Below, piece by piece: positions 50,976 through 60,505 of a DNA stretch of 64,000 nucleotides. The notes under the pieces are model-generated. The model had not been told where the DNA came from. It did no database searches and worked only from the letters and a program-made list of their open reading frames with translations. The stretch is from Streptomyces catenulae (GTDB lineage: Bacteria > Actinomycetota > Actinomycetes > Streptomycetales > Streptomycetaceae). Position 1 is the stretch's first letter. Every line of letters starts with the position of its first letter. Position numbers and translations under genes: made by a program. The stretch lies in contig NZ_JODY01000009.1 in NCBI RefSeq assembly GCF_000718015.1, positions 62,001 through 126,000 of the forward strand. Direction: 5' to 3'.

Positions 50976-51827
50976 GTGGACCGACAAGAACTGGCAGGTT
51001 TCCTGCGCAGCCGACGCGAACGCCTGCTCCCCGCCACCGTGGGCCTGCCCGCGGGGCCGCGCCGCCGCACCCCGGGGCTGCGCCGCGAGGAGGTGGCGCA
51101 GCTCGCCTTCATCTCGACCGAGTACTACACCCGGCTCGAACAGGCCCGTGCCCCCTCCCCGTCCCGCGAGGTGCTGGCCCAGCTCGCCCGCGCGCTGCGG
51201 CTGACGGACGCCGAACGCGACCACCTCCACCACCTCGCGGGCTCCCCGCCGGGACCGCCGCCCGGGCCGTCGCGGGAGGTGCGGCAGAGCCTCGTCGACC
51301 TGCTCGCCCGGCTGCCGGAGACCGCCGCGCTGGTCCTCTCGGCGACCTACGACGTCCTCGCCTGGAACGGTCTGGCCGCCGCCCTGATGGAGGACTTCTC
51401 CGCCCTGCCGCGCCGCGACCGCAACCTCCTGCGGCGCGCCTTCCTCGGCCCGCACCCCGAGGGGCGGCGGCTGTACGGCCTCGGGGACACCGGCAGCTTC
51501 GCCCGGACCGCGGCCCAGCACCTGCGGACCGCCGCGGCGCGCTACCCCGACGCCCCGGAGGTGACCGGCCTGGTCCGTGAACTCCGCGACCACAGCGCGG
51601 AGTTCGCCCGGATCTGGGCGGCCCACGACGTCGCCGCCCGGCCCGCCACCTGCGCCGCCTTCGCCCACCCGCTCGTCGGACCGGTCCAGGTCACCTGCGA
51701 CATCCTGGACATCGCCGACCGCGACCAGCGCGTCCTGCTCTACTCCGCCGTCCCCGGCTCCCCTTCGCAGGAGTCGCTGCGGCTGCTGTCGGTCCTCGGC
51801 ACCCAGCGGCTGGACGTACCGGGCTGA
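50976..51827 (+). CDS. XRE family regulator with MmyB-like ligand domain
   Basis: 283 aa from GTG 50976. The N-terminal helix-turn-helix (about 1-80) has the signature RRRTPGLRREEVAQLAFIST and YYTRLEQ; the C-terminal MmyB-like domain (LSATYDVLAWNGLAAALM, DRDQRVLLYSAVPGSPS) binds a small hydrophobic ligand in known relatives. CACACT (50964-50969) ends 6 nt before the start codon, which suggests a leaderless message. It probably represses the divergent SDR through the palindrome. Confidence 0.9.
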   Translation: MDRQELAGFLRSRRERLLPATVGLPAGPRRRTPGLRREEVAQLAFISTEYYTRLEQARAPSPSREVLAQLARALRLTDAERDHLHHLAGSPPGPPPGPSREVRQSLVDLLARLPETAALVLSATYDVLAWNGLAAALMEDFSALPRRDRNLLRRAFLGPHPEGRRLYGLGDTGSFARTAAQHLRTAAARYPDAPEVTGLVRELRDHSAEFARIWAAHDVAARPATCAAFAHPLVGPVQVTCDILDIADRDQRVLLYSAVPGSPSQESLRLLSVLGTQRLDVPG

Positions 51828-51854
51828 GCGGCCCGGCGACCGCGGGAGCGGCCT

Positions 51855-52478
51855 TCAGGTCTGCGACGTGTTGCCGGCGCGCAGCGCGAAGCCGCCGACG
51901 TACCACTTCCCGTCGACCTTGACGACGTGCACCTTCGCCGAGAAGTCCTTCTCGTCCACACCGTGCGAACGGGACAGGATGATCGCCCGCAGCGGTGTGC
52001 CGTCCACGACGATCCTGGCCGTCGGGACGACCGCCCGGTCGCCCTCGGGGGTGGGCGCGTTGGCCCGCACCCGCGGCTTCCCGGAGGCGTCCGGCGGGGT
52101 GAACGCCTCGCTCATGGAGGTCAGCCCGGGGGCCATCTTCTCCAGCGTCGCCGCATCGCACCGCGCGGGGACCGCCTTCGCCGAGGGCGCGTCGCCGCCC
52201 GGCGCGACGGAGAGCAGACAGGCCCGCCGCGCGTCCTTCGCGATGACCGCGCTCACCCAGGCACCCACCGTGGCGGCCACCGAGGACTGCTCGCCCCGCG
52301 GCGCCCCGTCGTCGCCCGCCGACGGCCCGCCGGGGCTGCCCGAGGAAGCGGCGCCGGGGGCGGGGCTGCCGCGGTCCGACGAGCCACCGCCGGAGCACCC
52401 CGCCAGCAGCGGCGCCGCCACCAGCGTGACCGCCGCGGCCCAGCTCATGACCCTCGTGCCGGATTCCCGTCGTGCCAT
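51855..52478 (-). CDS. Lipoprotein of unknown function
   Basis: 207 aa from ATG 52478 (AGAGGGGA upstream). Type II signal peptide with lipobox LLAGC (Cys at about 28), then a Ser/Gly/Pro-rich linker and a globular domain (about 75-207) with the pattern of Streptomyces substrate-free lipoproteins: two Cys (RRACLLS, ARCDAAT) and C-terminal VHVVKVDGKWYVGGF. Expected on the outer face of the membrane. In-frame ATG 52544 is upstream of the ribosome binding site and not used. Confidence 0.8.
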   Translation of the reverse strand: MARRESGTRVMSWAAAVTLVAAPLLAGCSGGGSSDRGSPAPGAASSGSPGGPSAGDDGAPRGEQSSVAATVGAWVSAVIAKDARRACLLSVAPGGDAPSAKAVPARCDAATLEKMAPGLTSMSEAFTPPDASGKPRVRANAPTPEGDRAVVPTARIVVDGTPLRAIILSRSHGVDEKDFSAKVHVVKVDGKWYVGGFALRAGNTSQT

Positions 52479-52670
52479 GACGTTCCCCTCTGTCTGCGTA
52501 CGTGGTGTCCTGCCCGGATCCTTGACGTCCCGCCCGGCAATCACGCAGCCGCGACCGGAACGGTTGCGCGGCCCACCGCGACGCGGCCGAACGCCGCCTC
52601 CGGCGCACCGGGAGCCAGCCGGTCAGGGGCCCGTTCCGGCGCCGTCCCCGCCCTGGTGCACAATCGCCGC

Positions 52671-54173
52671 GTGTCTGTCTCCCTCGCCGATCTGCTCGCC
52701 GAACCGACCCTGCGGCTGCGGGCGCTGAGCAGCCACTGCCACGACGCCGACCGGCGCATCGACTGGGTCTCCACGACGGAACTGCCCGATCCGCTGCCGT
52801 TCCTGCGTGGCGGCGAACTGGTGATGACCACGGGCATGCTGGAGCGCGACGGCGCCGGATGGGCCCGGCTCGTCGAACGGCTGGCGGAACTCCCGGTCGC
52901 CGCGCTCTGCTTCGGCACCGGACTGGTGCACCAGGAGGTGCCGCCCGCCGTCGTCGAGACCGCCGAGCGCGCCGGGCTGGCGCTCGTCGGCTCCCCGGTC
53001 GAGGTGCCGTTCGTCCAGATCAGCCGCCGGGTCGCCGACCGGATCTTCGCGGAGCGGTACGACGCGGTGCGATCGGCCGCCGCTCTCCAGGACCAACTGG
53101 TCCGCGAACTCCTCTCCGGCCACGGGCTGCGCGGGATGCTCCGGCGGCTCCACCGGGAGCTGGGCGCGGGCCCGGTGGCGGTGGTCGAACCCGGCGGCCG
53201 CGTCCTGGCCCGCCACCCCGCCCCGTCCCGCCGCCCGGACACCCGCCCCGCGGCGGACGGCCGGACCCCCGAGAGCGCGGGAACGTCCGTACCGGTCCTG
53301 GTGGACGGCGTACCCGTCGCGGAGCTGCGCACCGGCCGCCCCACCCCGCGGCACGACATCCTCTCCTTCGCCACCAGCATCCTCGGCCTCGAGGTGGCCC
53401 GCCATCAGGCCGTGCTCACCGGACGGCGGGAACTGCTCGGCCAGGTCCTGGAGGACGTCCTGCACCGTACGGTCCCCGACGGCGACGCCCGCCGCCGTCT
53501 CGCCTCCTACGGGCTCACCGCGGACGGCCCCCACACGGTCGTCGTCGCCCGGGTCGGCGGCGACCCCGCGCGGCTGCGCAGCCTGCCGTGGACCCTGGGC
53601 CCGCTCCTGGAACGGGCCCACGACCGGCTGCCCACCGCGCTGGTCGACGACGCGGTGATGGTCGTCGTACCGGACGCCGTCGACGCGGGCGCCGCCGCCG
53701 CGACGGTCGCGGCACACCTGAGCGTGGTGGACCCGCGGGTCCGCGTCGGGGTGGGGGAGCCGCGGCGCGGGGTGACCGGGCTGCGGCTCGGCTACTTCGA
53801 GGCCCGCCAGGCCGCCCGGTCCGGGCCCGGTGTGCACCGGGCGGCGCCGCTGAGCATCGCCGGTCTGCTGATGGGCAATCTGGACCTGCCGCTGCGGGAG
53901 TTGGGCCACGCGGTGCTCGCCCCGCTGCTCCACCACGACGAGGCCCACCGCGCCGCACTCGTCCCCACCCTGCGGTCCTACCTCTCCCACGACTGCTCGC
54001 CCGCCGCCACCGCCCGCGCGCTGACCCTGCACCGCAACAGCCTGCGCTACCGGCTCCGGCTCATCGAGCAGCTCACCGCCCGCGACCTCACCCGCCTCGC
54101 CGACCGTATGGAGCTGTGGCTCGCCCTGACCGCCCTGGACGCCGACCCGGCGGGGGCACCGGGGGAGGAGTGA
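52671..54173 (+). CDS. PucR family transcriptional regulator
   Basis: 500 aa from GTG 52671. The N-terminal PucR domain (SLADLLAEPTLRLRALS, RGGELVMTTGM), a GGDEF-like middle, and the C-terminal HTH_30 (SYLSHDCSPAATARALTLHR, NSLRYRLRLIEQLT) are in standard order. CACAAT (52659-52664) ends 6 nt before the GTG, so the message is probably leaderless. It stands next to convergent CoA-transferase and acyl-CoA dehydrogenase genes, which it may control; PucR proteins often regulate catabolism of nitrogenous or carboxylic compounds. Confidence 0.9.
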   Translation: MSVSLADLLAEPTLRLRALSSHCHDADRRIDWVSTTELPDPLPFLRGGELVMTTGMLERDGAGWARLVERLAELPVAALCFGTGLVHQEVPPAVVETAERAGLALVGSPVEVPFVQISRRVADRIFAERYDAVRSAAALQDQLVRELLSGHGLRGMLRRLHRELGAGPVAVVEPGGRVLARHPAPSRRPDTRPAADGRTPESAGTSVPVLVDGVPVAELRTGRPTPRHDILSFATSILGLEVARHQAVLTGRRELLGQVLEDVLHRTVPDGDARRRLASYGLTADGPHTVVVARVGGDPARLRSLPWTLGPLLERAHDRLPTALVDDAVMVVVPDAVDAGAAAATVAAHLSVVDPRVRVGVGEPRRGVTGLRLGYFEARQAARSGPGVHRAAPLSIAGLLMGNLDLPLRELGHAVLAPLLHHDEAHRAALVPTLRSYLSHDCSPAATARALTLHRNSLRYRLRLIEQLTARDLTRLADRMELWLALTALDADPAGAPGEE

Positions 54174-54185
54174 CGGGGCGCCGGG

Positions 54186-55364
54186 TCACCCGGCTCCGTC
54201 CCCCGCCAGCCACTCCGCGACGACCTCCTCGGCGTGCTCCCCGAGCGCCGGACTCGGGGCCGTCGGCGCGGGCGCCTGCGCGGCGGCGTCCGGGTCCGGC
54301 GCCGCGTCCCCGAAGTGCGCCGGTTGCCGCAGAAACGGGGTGCGGCCCAGGACCGGATGGTCGAACTCGCCGATCAGACCGCGCCGCCGGATCTGGTCGC
54401 TCCGTACCGCGTCGGTCAGCTCCCAGATCGGGGCGGCGGGCACGCCCGCCGCCCGGGCGAGTTCCAGGGCCTGTTCCGTGGTGACGCCGGTGGACCACTC
54501 CTCGGTGATCTCCCGGACCTGCTCGACATGGCGCGAGCGGGCGGTGTCGTCGCCGAACCGCGGGTCGCACGGCAGCTCGGGCCGCCCCACCAGCGTGGCG
54601 AACCGCGCGAACACCGCATCGCTCGCCACCGCGATCGCCACCAGCCCGTCGGCGGTGCGGTAGGTGTCGAACGGGGCGGAGACCGGATGCCGGTTGCCGA
54701 CCCGCCCCGGCAGCCCGCCGGTCGCCGTCAGCAGACTCCACGCGGTCACCTGCAACGACACCAGCGAGTCGAGCATGGCCACATCGATGTGCCGCCCCCG
54801 GCCGCTGCGCTCCCGGTCGTACAGCGCCGTGCCGACGGCCCAGGAGGTGAACAGCCCGGCCAGCAGGTCACCGACCGACTCGCCCACCCGCGTCGGCGGC
54901 CCGTCCGGCGTGCCCGTCCCGGCCATCAGCCCGGACATCGCCTGCACGATCAGGTCGTACGCCGGGTGCTCCCGCATCGGACCGCTCTGTCCGAAACCCG
55001 AGATGCTCGCGTAGACCAGGCGCGGGTTGACCGCCGCGAGCGCCGCGTGGTCGATGCCCAGCCGCTGGGTGACGCCGGGGCGGAAGTTCTCGACGAAGAC
55101 GTCCGCGCGGGCGGCCAGCCGCAGCAGCAGCGCATGGTCGTCGGGGTTCTTCAGATCGAGGGCGATGCTCCGCTTCCCGCGGTTGAGCTGCGCGAAGTAG
55201 ACGCTCTCGCCCTCCCGGAACGGCCCGAGGTGGCGGGCGTCGTCACCGGCGGGCGGCTCGACCTTGACCACGTCCGCCCCCAGATCCGCCAGCAGCGCGG
55301 TGCAGTACGGGCCCGCCAGCACCCGGCTCAGGTCCAGCACCCGCAGCCCTCGGAGAACCGTCAT
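54186..55364 (-). CDS. Family III CoA-transferase (CaiB/BaiF)
   Basis: 392 aa. Family III features: LRVLDLSRVLAGPYCTALLADLGADVVKVE, FVENFRPGV, YASISGFGQSGP and the catalytic Asp in VAMLDSLVS. It moves CoA between acids. Divergent from an acyl-CoA dehydrogenase, together a likely route to activate and oxidise an organic acid. The nearest purine-rich sequence before ATG 55364 is weak (AGAAAG). Confidence 0.92.
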   Translation of the reverse strand: MTVLRGLRVLDLSRVLAGPYCTALLADLGADVVKVEPPAGDDARHLGPFREGESVYFAQLNRGKRSIALDLKNPDDHALLLRLAARADVFVENFRPGVTQRLGIDHAALAAVNPRLVYASISGFGQSGPMREHPAYDLIVQAMSGLMAGTGTPDGPPTRVGESVGDLLAGLFTSWAVGTALYDRERSGRGRHIDVAMLDSLVSLQVTAWSLLTATGGLPGRVGNRHPVSAPFDTYRTADGLVAIAVASDAVFARFATLVGRPELPCDPRFGDDTARSRHVEQVREITEEWSTGVTTEQALELARAAGVPAAPIWELTDAVRSDQIRRRGLIGEFDHPVLGRTPFLRQPAHFGDAAPDPDAAAQAPAPTAPSPALGEHAEEVVAEWLAGDGAG

Positions 55365-55434
55365 CGCTTTCTGCCCTTCGGTCGGTGGATCACATCCGGC
55401 CTGCGGAACGTATGCGGGCGCCCACCGGGGCGTC

Positions 55435-55456
55435 GATGTGCGCCCGCACGGACATC
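55435..55456. promoter_or_regulatory. Inverted repeat between CoA-transferase and acyl-CoA dehydrogenase genes
   Basis: GATGTGCG-N6-CGGACATC: 8-bp arms with one mismatch in the 212-bp divergent promoter region. Possible operator for the neighbouring PucR regulator. Confidence 0.4.
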
Positions 55457-55576
55457 GCGCCGATCACGGTGCACCCGCACATTGGCACGGCGCCTCGCCG
55501 TACGCCGGAATGGACCCGGGCCGCACCACCGGTGCCCCCGCTCCCCGCCGATCCCGCACCCGTGAAGGACGCCGTC

Positions 55577-56740
55577 ATGACGGACCACGCCACCACGCCG
55601 TATCTGCTGCCCGCGATGTACGACGAGTTCCGCGCCGCGGCCCGCGCCGTCGCCGAGAAGGAGTTGCGCCCCCGGGCCGCGGAGGTCGATGCGCGCGGCG
55701 GCTTCCCGCACGACAACTACGCGACGCTCACCGCCGCCGGGCTGCACGCGCCCGGCATCCCCGAGGAGTACGGCGGCGACGGGGTCGACGCCCTCGCCGC
55801 CGCCATCGCCGTCGAGGAGGTCGCCCGCGTCTGCGCCTCGTCCTCCACCGTCCAGACCTCCAACAAGCTCGGCGTCGTCCCGCTGCTGCTCGCCGGGACC
55901 GAGGAGCAGCGGCGCCGGTATCTGCCCGAGGTCGCCGCGGGCGCGGCGCTGATGGCGTACGCGATCAGCGAGCGGGAGGCGGGCAGCGATGTCGCCGCGA
56001 TGCGCTGCCGGGCGGTCGCCGACGGCGACGGCTGGGTGCTGGACGGCGTGAAGACCTGGATCACCTCCGCCGGGGTCGCGCAATACCTCATCGTCTTCGC
56101 GGTCACCGACCCCGACGCCGGATCCCGCGGCATCTCCGCCTTCGTCGTCCACGCCGACGACCCCGGCATCGGCTACGGCGAGCCCGAACGCAAGATGGGC
56201 CTGAAGGGCTCGGTCACCCGCGAGGTGTACTTCGACGGCTGCCGGATCCCCGCCGACCGCCTCCTCGGCGAGCGCGGCAGGGGGCTGCGGGTGGCGCTGG
56301 GCACCCTCGACCACACCCGCGTCTCGGTCGGCGCCCAGGCCCTCGGCATCGCCCAGGGAGCGCTCGACACGGCGGTCGGCCATGTACGGGAGCGACGGCA
56401 GTTCGGCAAGGCCCTCGCCGACTTCCAGGGCGTCCAGTTCATGCTCGCCGACATGGGGATGAAGGTGGAGTCGGCCCGGCAGCTGGTCTACGCCGCCGCG
56501 GCCCGCAGCTGCGTGGGCGCCGCCGATCTGACGTACTTCGGCGCGGCGGCCAAGTGCCTGGCCTCCGACGTCGCCATGGCGGTGACGACCGACGCGGTGC
56601 AACTGCTCGGCGGCTACGGCTACACCCAGGACTTCCCCGCCGAGCGGATGATGCGCGATGCGAAGATCACCCAGATCTACGAGGGCACCAACCAGATCCA
56701 GCGGATCGTGATGGCCCGCGAACTGCTGCGGACGCGGTAG
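55577..56740 (+). CDS. Acyl-CoA dehydrogenase
   Basis: 387 aa. Complete family pattern: YAISEREAGSDVAAM, WITSAGVA, RRQFGKALADFQGVQFMLADM, LLGGYGYTQDFPAERMMRDAKI and catalytic base Glu369 in IYEGTNQIQR. FAD-dependent alpha,beta-dehydrogenation of a short or branched acyl-CoA. Paired divergently with a family III CoA-transferase. GAAGGA lies 9 nt before ATG 55577. Confidence 0.94.
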   Translation: MTDHATTPYLLPAMYDEFRAAARAVAEKELRPRAAEVDARGGFPHDNYATLTAAGLHAPGIPEEYGGDGVDALAAAIAVEEVARVCASSSTVQTSNKLGVVPLLLAGTEEQRRRYLPEVAAGAALMAYAISEREAGSDVAAMRCRAVADGDGWVLDGVKTWITSAGVAQYLIVFAVTDPDAGSRGISAFVVHADDPGIGYGEPERKMGLKGSVTREVYFDGCRIPADRLLGERGRGLRVALGTLDHTRVSVGAQALGIAQGALDTAVGHVRERRQFGKALADFQGVQFMLADMGMKVESARQLVYAAAARSCVGAADLTYFGAAAKCLASDVAMAVTTDAVQLLGGYGYTQDFPAERMMRDAKITQIYEGTNQIQRIVMARELLRTR

Positions 56741-56892
56741 CGGACCCGGAAGACCCACGACGCGGAACGGTGCGTCCGTACCGTCCCCAACGGCGCCGAC
56801 CGGAGGCCCGGTTCATCACTTCGGTGGATTTCCCCCGGCGCTTCTGGTCGGCCGCGACCGGCCGCCTCGAAACTGGTACGGGATGTCGGGAT

Positions 56893-56911
56893 CACCTGAT
56901 CCGACCAGGTG
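56893..56911. repeat. CACCTG-N7-CAGGTG palindrome before the secreted-protein gene
   Basis: Perfect 6-bp arms, 9 bp upstream of ATG 56920. Its place at the translation start could allow repressor binding or occlusion of ribosome entry. Confidence 0.35.
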
Positions 56912-56919
56912 TGTCCCGC

Positions 56920-57552
56920 ATGCACAGAAGGGGGAAAGCGATCCGTAACGGAAGATTTCACCTCAGTGTTCTGGCCGTACTCGCCTCGCTGGCCGTCGCG
57001 GGCGCGGCGGCACCGGCGACCTCCGCGTCCGCCCGCGGCGCCCACACACCGGGAGGGTTCGCGCCGCAGGCCGCCGCGGACGCGGTGCCGGGCGTCGCAC
57101 CGCCCGGCGCCGGGGCGACCGCGGTCTATCTGGACGGCGCCGGTCACGCGATGGACACACCCGGAGCCGAGCGCGCGGACCTGCCCTGGGAGGCCGTGGC
57201 GTTCGGCTGCACCCCGGTCAGCGGACGGGACAACCCACACCGTTCCGGCACCGGCGTGGCGGCCTCCGGACACGGCTGGTGGAAGAAGGGCAACTGCAGC
57301 AACGACCGGGCCAAGGTGTTCAACTGCCTGTACGAGTGGTATACGGACAACAGCTGGCGCCAGCAGGCGTGTTCCGCGACCGAGACGCTCAAGCCCGGCG
57401 GCGGGAGCACCCACCGCACGGCGGCCCGGCGCGACTGCCGTGACACCCGGCGGACGTCCTGGCGCAACCATGTGGACGTCGATGTGATCGGCGAGATCGA
57501 CACCGCCGAGAAGCCGATGAACCAGGCCGATGTGGACTGCCGGGTGTACTGA
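56920..57552 (+). CDS. Secreted six-cysteine protein of unknown function
   Basis: 210 aa. Sec signal peptide (about 1-40: basic MHRRGKAIRNGRFH, hydrophobic core, cleavage near SASARG). Mature part has six Cys (FGC, NC, NC, AC, DC, DC), suggesting three disulfides, and a WWKKGNCSNDRAKVFNCLYEWYTD block. No family recognised. The start could also be GTG 56911; neither has a strong ribosome binding site. A terminator hairpin follows. Confidence 0.65.
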   Translation: MHRRGKAIRNGRFHLSVLAVLASLAVAGAAAPATSASARGAHTPGGFAPQAAADAVPGVAPPGAGATAVYLDGAGHAMDTPGAERADLPWEAVAFGCTPVSGRDNPHRSGTGVAASGHGWWKKGNCSNDRAKVFNCLYEWYTDNSWRQQACSATETLKPGGGSTHRTAARRDCRDTRRTSWRNHVDVDVIGEIDTAEKPMNQADVDCRVY

Positions 57553-57561
57553 GAGAACGGA

Positions 57562-57589
57562 CACGGCCTGCCTTCCGGGGCAGGCCGTG
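57562..57589. terminator. Terminator after the secreted-protein gene
   Basis: A perfect 11-bp stem CACGGCCTGCC / GGCAGGCCGTG with a 6-nt loop, 10 nt after the stop codon and 21 nt before the next gene's ribosome binding site. Confidence 0.82.
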
Positions 57590-57618
57590 GAGACCGCAGC
57601 GGAACCACGGAGGACGAT

Positions 57619-58467
57619 GTGCCGGAGCAGGACGCCACCGCACACCCCGGCATCGCGCCCACGGGCCACCGCACCGCGGGCACCCTCTTCGCCGCCCTCT
57701 ACGGCGAGCTGATCCCGCACCCCTGGCACGACCCCGAGCACGACGCCTACCAACTCTTCCATCAGCGCTCCCTCGCCATGGGCTGGCTCGACGACCGGTC
57801 CGGCGTCGCCGCGGAGGCGGACCCCGGGCGCCGCGCGGCCGTCGCCGCGGGGCTGTGGGCCATGAACGACGCCGGTTGGAGCCATCCGGGCGCCGCCCCC
57901 GAGCCGCCGCTGATCGCGTGGTTCCAGGTCGAGGCCGGTGCGGTCGCGGCGGACCGGCCGCTGCCCGTACAGCCGTTCCTGCGCTGCGCCGAGGACACGA
58001 CGGCGCGGATCGGTACGGTGCGGCTCTCCGCGGTGCAGCTCCTGCTGCCGCTCCAGGGGCTCGACCCCGCGGCGCGCCCGCCCTCCGCGCAGCTGCCGTC
58101 GCTGCAGACGGCCGACTGGTTCGGCGCGTGCGGCCCACGGTCGCGGACGCCGGTGACGGTCCGCATCGACAGCGGCCGCTCCCCGTCGCTCCCCGCGGTC
58201 GCGCCACAACTCGTCCAGCGCCTCGGCCGGTGGGAGCAGAGCGTCTTTGCGTACGGAGCGAGCGACCTCGTGGCAGTGGGCGGGGCGCCGGTGCCGCCGT
58301 TCGACGACAGCTTCTGGAACGGTCCGCCGGGGCACGGTGTGACGCTCACCGGCGACCTCGTGGAGTGGTCGGGCGAGGCGGTCGGGTGGCTCGCCGAGGC
58401 GGTCGCCGACTCCGCCGCCGCCCTCGGTGTCCGGACGCCGCTGCTCGTCACCGTCACCCGGAGCTGA
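57619..58467 (+). CDS. Hypothetical protein
   Basis: 282 aa from GTG 57619 (GGAGG 6 nt upstream). Soluble; no signal peptide or membrane helix. Pattern: helical first third (TLFAALYGELIPHPWHDPEH), beta-rich middle (IGTVRLSAVQLLLPLQGLDP), and a C-terminal alpha/beta region. Only one or two Cys. No known motif. It sits right behind a terminator, so it may have its own promoter or depend on read-through. Confidence 0.7.
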   Translation: MPEQDATAHPGIAPTGHRTAGTLFAALYGELIPHPWHDPEHDAYQLFHQRSLAMGWLDDRSGVAAEADPGRRAAVAAGLWAMNDAGWSHPGAAPEPPLIAWFQVEAGAVAADRPLPVQPFLRCAEDTTARIGTVRLSAVQLLLPLQGLDPAARPPSAQLPSLQTADWFGACGPRSRTPVTVRIDSGRSPSLPAVAPQLVQRLGRWEQSVFAYGASDLVAVGGAPVPPFDDSFWNGPPGHGVTLTGDLVEWSGEAVGWLAEAVADSAAALGVRTPLLVTVTRS

Positions 58468-58533
58468 GCCGCGCGGATCCCCGCGCACCGCGGAGCCTGC
58501 CGCCGCGGCCCGTCCCGCGCTAGCGTCGGGCCC

Positions 58534-59055
58534 ATGATCGTATGGCTCAACGGCACCCACGGGGTGGGCAAGACGACGACCGGCGCACTCGTGCAGCAGT
58601 TGATCCCGGACTCCCGGGTCCTCGACGCCGAGAAGGTCGGGGTGACCCTGATGGACATCACGCCGGGGCTGCCCTGGACGGGCAACTTCCAGCACTGGCC
58701 GCCGTGGCGCCCGCTCGTCGTCGAGACCGCCCGTCAGGTCCTCGACTACGCCGGTGGCACGCTGGTGATGCCGATGACCGTGCTGGTCGAGGCGTACTGG
58801 CGGGAGATCAGCGAGGGCCTTGCCCAGCACGGCATCCCCGTACGGCACTTCGTCCTCCACGCCGACGAGAAGACCCTCCGCGGCCGTATCGCGGGGGACA
58901 CCGTGCTCGGTCCCGACTCGCCCTTCCGCCTCGGCCATCTGGAGCCGTACGCCGAGGCGGCCCGCACCTGGCTGCACGACGCGGCCGAGGTCGTCGACAC
59001 CACGCACCGCACGCCCGCCGAGGCCGCCGCGCAGATCGCGGCGGCCGTCGGCTGA
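58534..59055 (+). CDS. P-loop kinase-like ATPase (AAA_33 type)
   Basis: 173 aa. Walker A GTHGVGKTT at 7-15 near the N-terminus, followed by short alpha/beta elements typical of small-molecule kinases such as shikimate or gluconate kinase relatives and antibiotic phosphotransferases; RGRIAGD may be a lid. TAGCGT (58521-58526) ends 7 nt before the ATG and no ribosome binding site is seen, so the message may be leaderless. Substrate unknown. Confidence 0.8.
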   Translation: MIVWLNGTHGVGKTTTGALVQQLIPDSRVLDAEKVGVTLMDITPGLPWTGNFQHWPPWRPLVVETARQVLDYAGGTLVMPMTVLVEAYWREISEGLAQHGIPVRHFVLHADEKTLRGRIAGDTVLGPDSPFRLGHLEPYAEAARTWLHDAAEVVDTTHRTPAEAAAQIAAAVG

Positions 59056-59077
59056 GCGGCCGGACGCGGCGCCGCGG

Positions 59078-60493
59078 TCACAGGAAGCGGCGCAGGATGC
59101 GGGACTTCCGGGCGGTGAAGGGCGGGTAGACCAGGCGCAGCGGGTCGGCGCGGAGCGGCTTGTCGAGGACGGCCTTGGTGTGGCTGAAGGTGTCGAGCGA
59201 GTGCTCGCCGTGGTAGCCGCCCTGACCGCTCTCGCCGACACCGCCGAACGGCAGCCCGGGGACGGTGAGATGGGCGGTGGGGATGCCGAAGGAGAGGGCG
59301 CCCGAGGACGTCTCGGTCGTCAGCCGCCGCCTGGTGGTGGGGGAGTCCGTGAAGGCGTACAGGGCCAGGGGTTTGTCGCGGACGGTGAGGAAGGCGAGGG
59401 CGGCGTCCAGATCGGGGACCCGGACGATCGGCAGGATCGGCCCGAAGATCTCCTCGCGCATCACCGGCGCGTCCGGGTCCACATCGGCGAGGACGGTCGG
59501 GGCGAGGTAGCGGCGGTCCCGGTCGTGGTCGCCGCCGGTGACGATCCGGCCGTCCGTGAGGAGCGCGGTGAGCCGGTCGTGGTGCCGCCCGTTGACGATC
59601 CGGCCGTAGTCGGCGCTCCGTGCCGGGTCGGGGCCGTACATCTCCCGGATCGCGGCGGTCAGATGGGGTTCCAGGGCTGGCCCCGCCTCCCCGACGGCGA
59701 GGACGTAGTCGGGGGCGACGCAGGTCTGACCGGCGTTCATGAACTTGCCCCAGACGATCCGGCGGGCGGCGGTCGCCAGATCGGTGTCCGGCTCCACGAG
59801 GGCCGGGCTCTTCCCGCCCAGCTCCAGGGTGACCGGGGTGAGATGGCGGGCCGCGGCGGCCATGACGATCCGGCCGACCGTGCCGTTGCCGGTGTAGAAG
59901 ACATGGTCGAAGCGGTGTTCCAGCAGGGCCGTGGTCTCCGGCACACCGCCCTCGACGACGGCCACGGCCCGCGGGTCCAGGGCCTGCGGCAGCCGTTCGG
60001 CGAGCAGGGCGGAGGTGGCCGGGGCGAGTTCGCTGGGCTTGACCACCGCGGTGTTGCCCGCGGCCAGGGCGCCGACCAGCGGTGACAGGGCCAGTTGGAG
60101 CGGGTAGTTCCAGGGGCTGATGATCAGGACGGTGCCGAGCGGTTCGCGCACCGTACGGGCCCGGGCGGGCCGCAGCGCGAGGGGCACCGGGACGCGCCGC
60201 GGGCGCAGCCACCGGTCGAGATGGCGCAGGGTGTGGTCGATCTCGTGGCGGGTGAACCCAATCTCGGTGGTGTACGCCTCGGTGGCGCTCTTGCCGAGGT
60301 CGGCGTGGAGCGCGGCGGTGCACGCGTCCTCCTCCTCGACCAGCAGCCGCCGCAGGGCGCGCAGCTGGGCCTTGCGCCAGGCCAGGGGCTTGGTGCGGCC
60401 GGTGGCGAAGGTGGCGTGCAGCCGGGCGACGGTGGCTGCCGCGTCGGCCGTCGGGGCGGGCGCGGGCTCGGCGGTCTGCGGGGAAGCGGTCAT
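59078..60493 (-). CDS. Aldehyde dehydrogenase
   Basis: 471 aa. NAD(P)-dependent: [31 protein letters not shown] with the general-base Glu, catalytic Cys258 in [21 protein letters not shown] and the C-terminal [14 protein letters not shown]. Similar to class 3-type fatty aldehyde dehydrogenases in length. The start is taken at ATG 60493, since ATG 60505 lies within the -10 box TATGCT (60501-60506) 7 nt upstream; a leaderless message follows. Divergent TetR gene and shared palindrome imply repression by TetR. Confidence 0.92.
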   Translation of the reverse strand: MTASPQTAEPAPAPTADAAATVARLHATFATGRTKPLAWRKAQLRALRRLLVEEEDACTAALHADLGKSATEAYTTEIGFTRHEIDHTLRHLDRWLRPRRVPVPLALRPARARTVREPLGTVLIISPWNYPLQLALSPLVGALAAGNTAVVKPSELAPATSALLAERLPQALDPRAVAVVEGGVPETTALLEHRFDHVFYTGNGTVGRIVMAAAARHLTPVTLELGGKSPALVEPDTDLATAARRIVWGKFMNAGQTCVAPDYVLAVGEAGPALEPHLTAAIREMYGPDPARSADYGRIVNGRHHDRLTALLTDGRIVTGGDHDRDRRYLAPTVLADVDPDAPVMREEIFGPILPIVRVPDLDAALAFLTVRDKPLALYAFTDSPTTRRRLTTETSSGALSFGIPTAHLTVPGLPFGGVGESGQGGYHGEHSLDTFSHTKAVLDKPLRADPLRLVYPPFTARKSRILRRFL

Positions 60494-60505
60494 GGCGGCG
60501 AGCAT

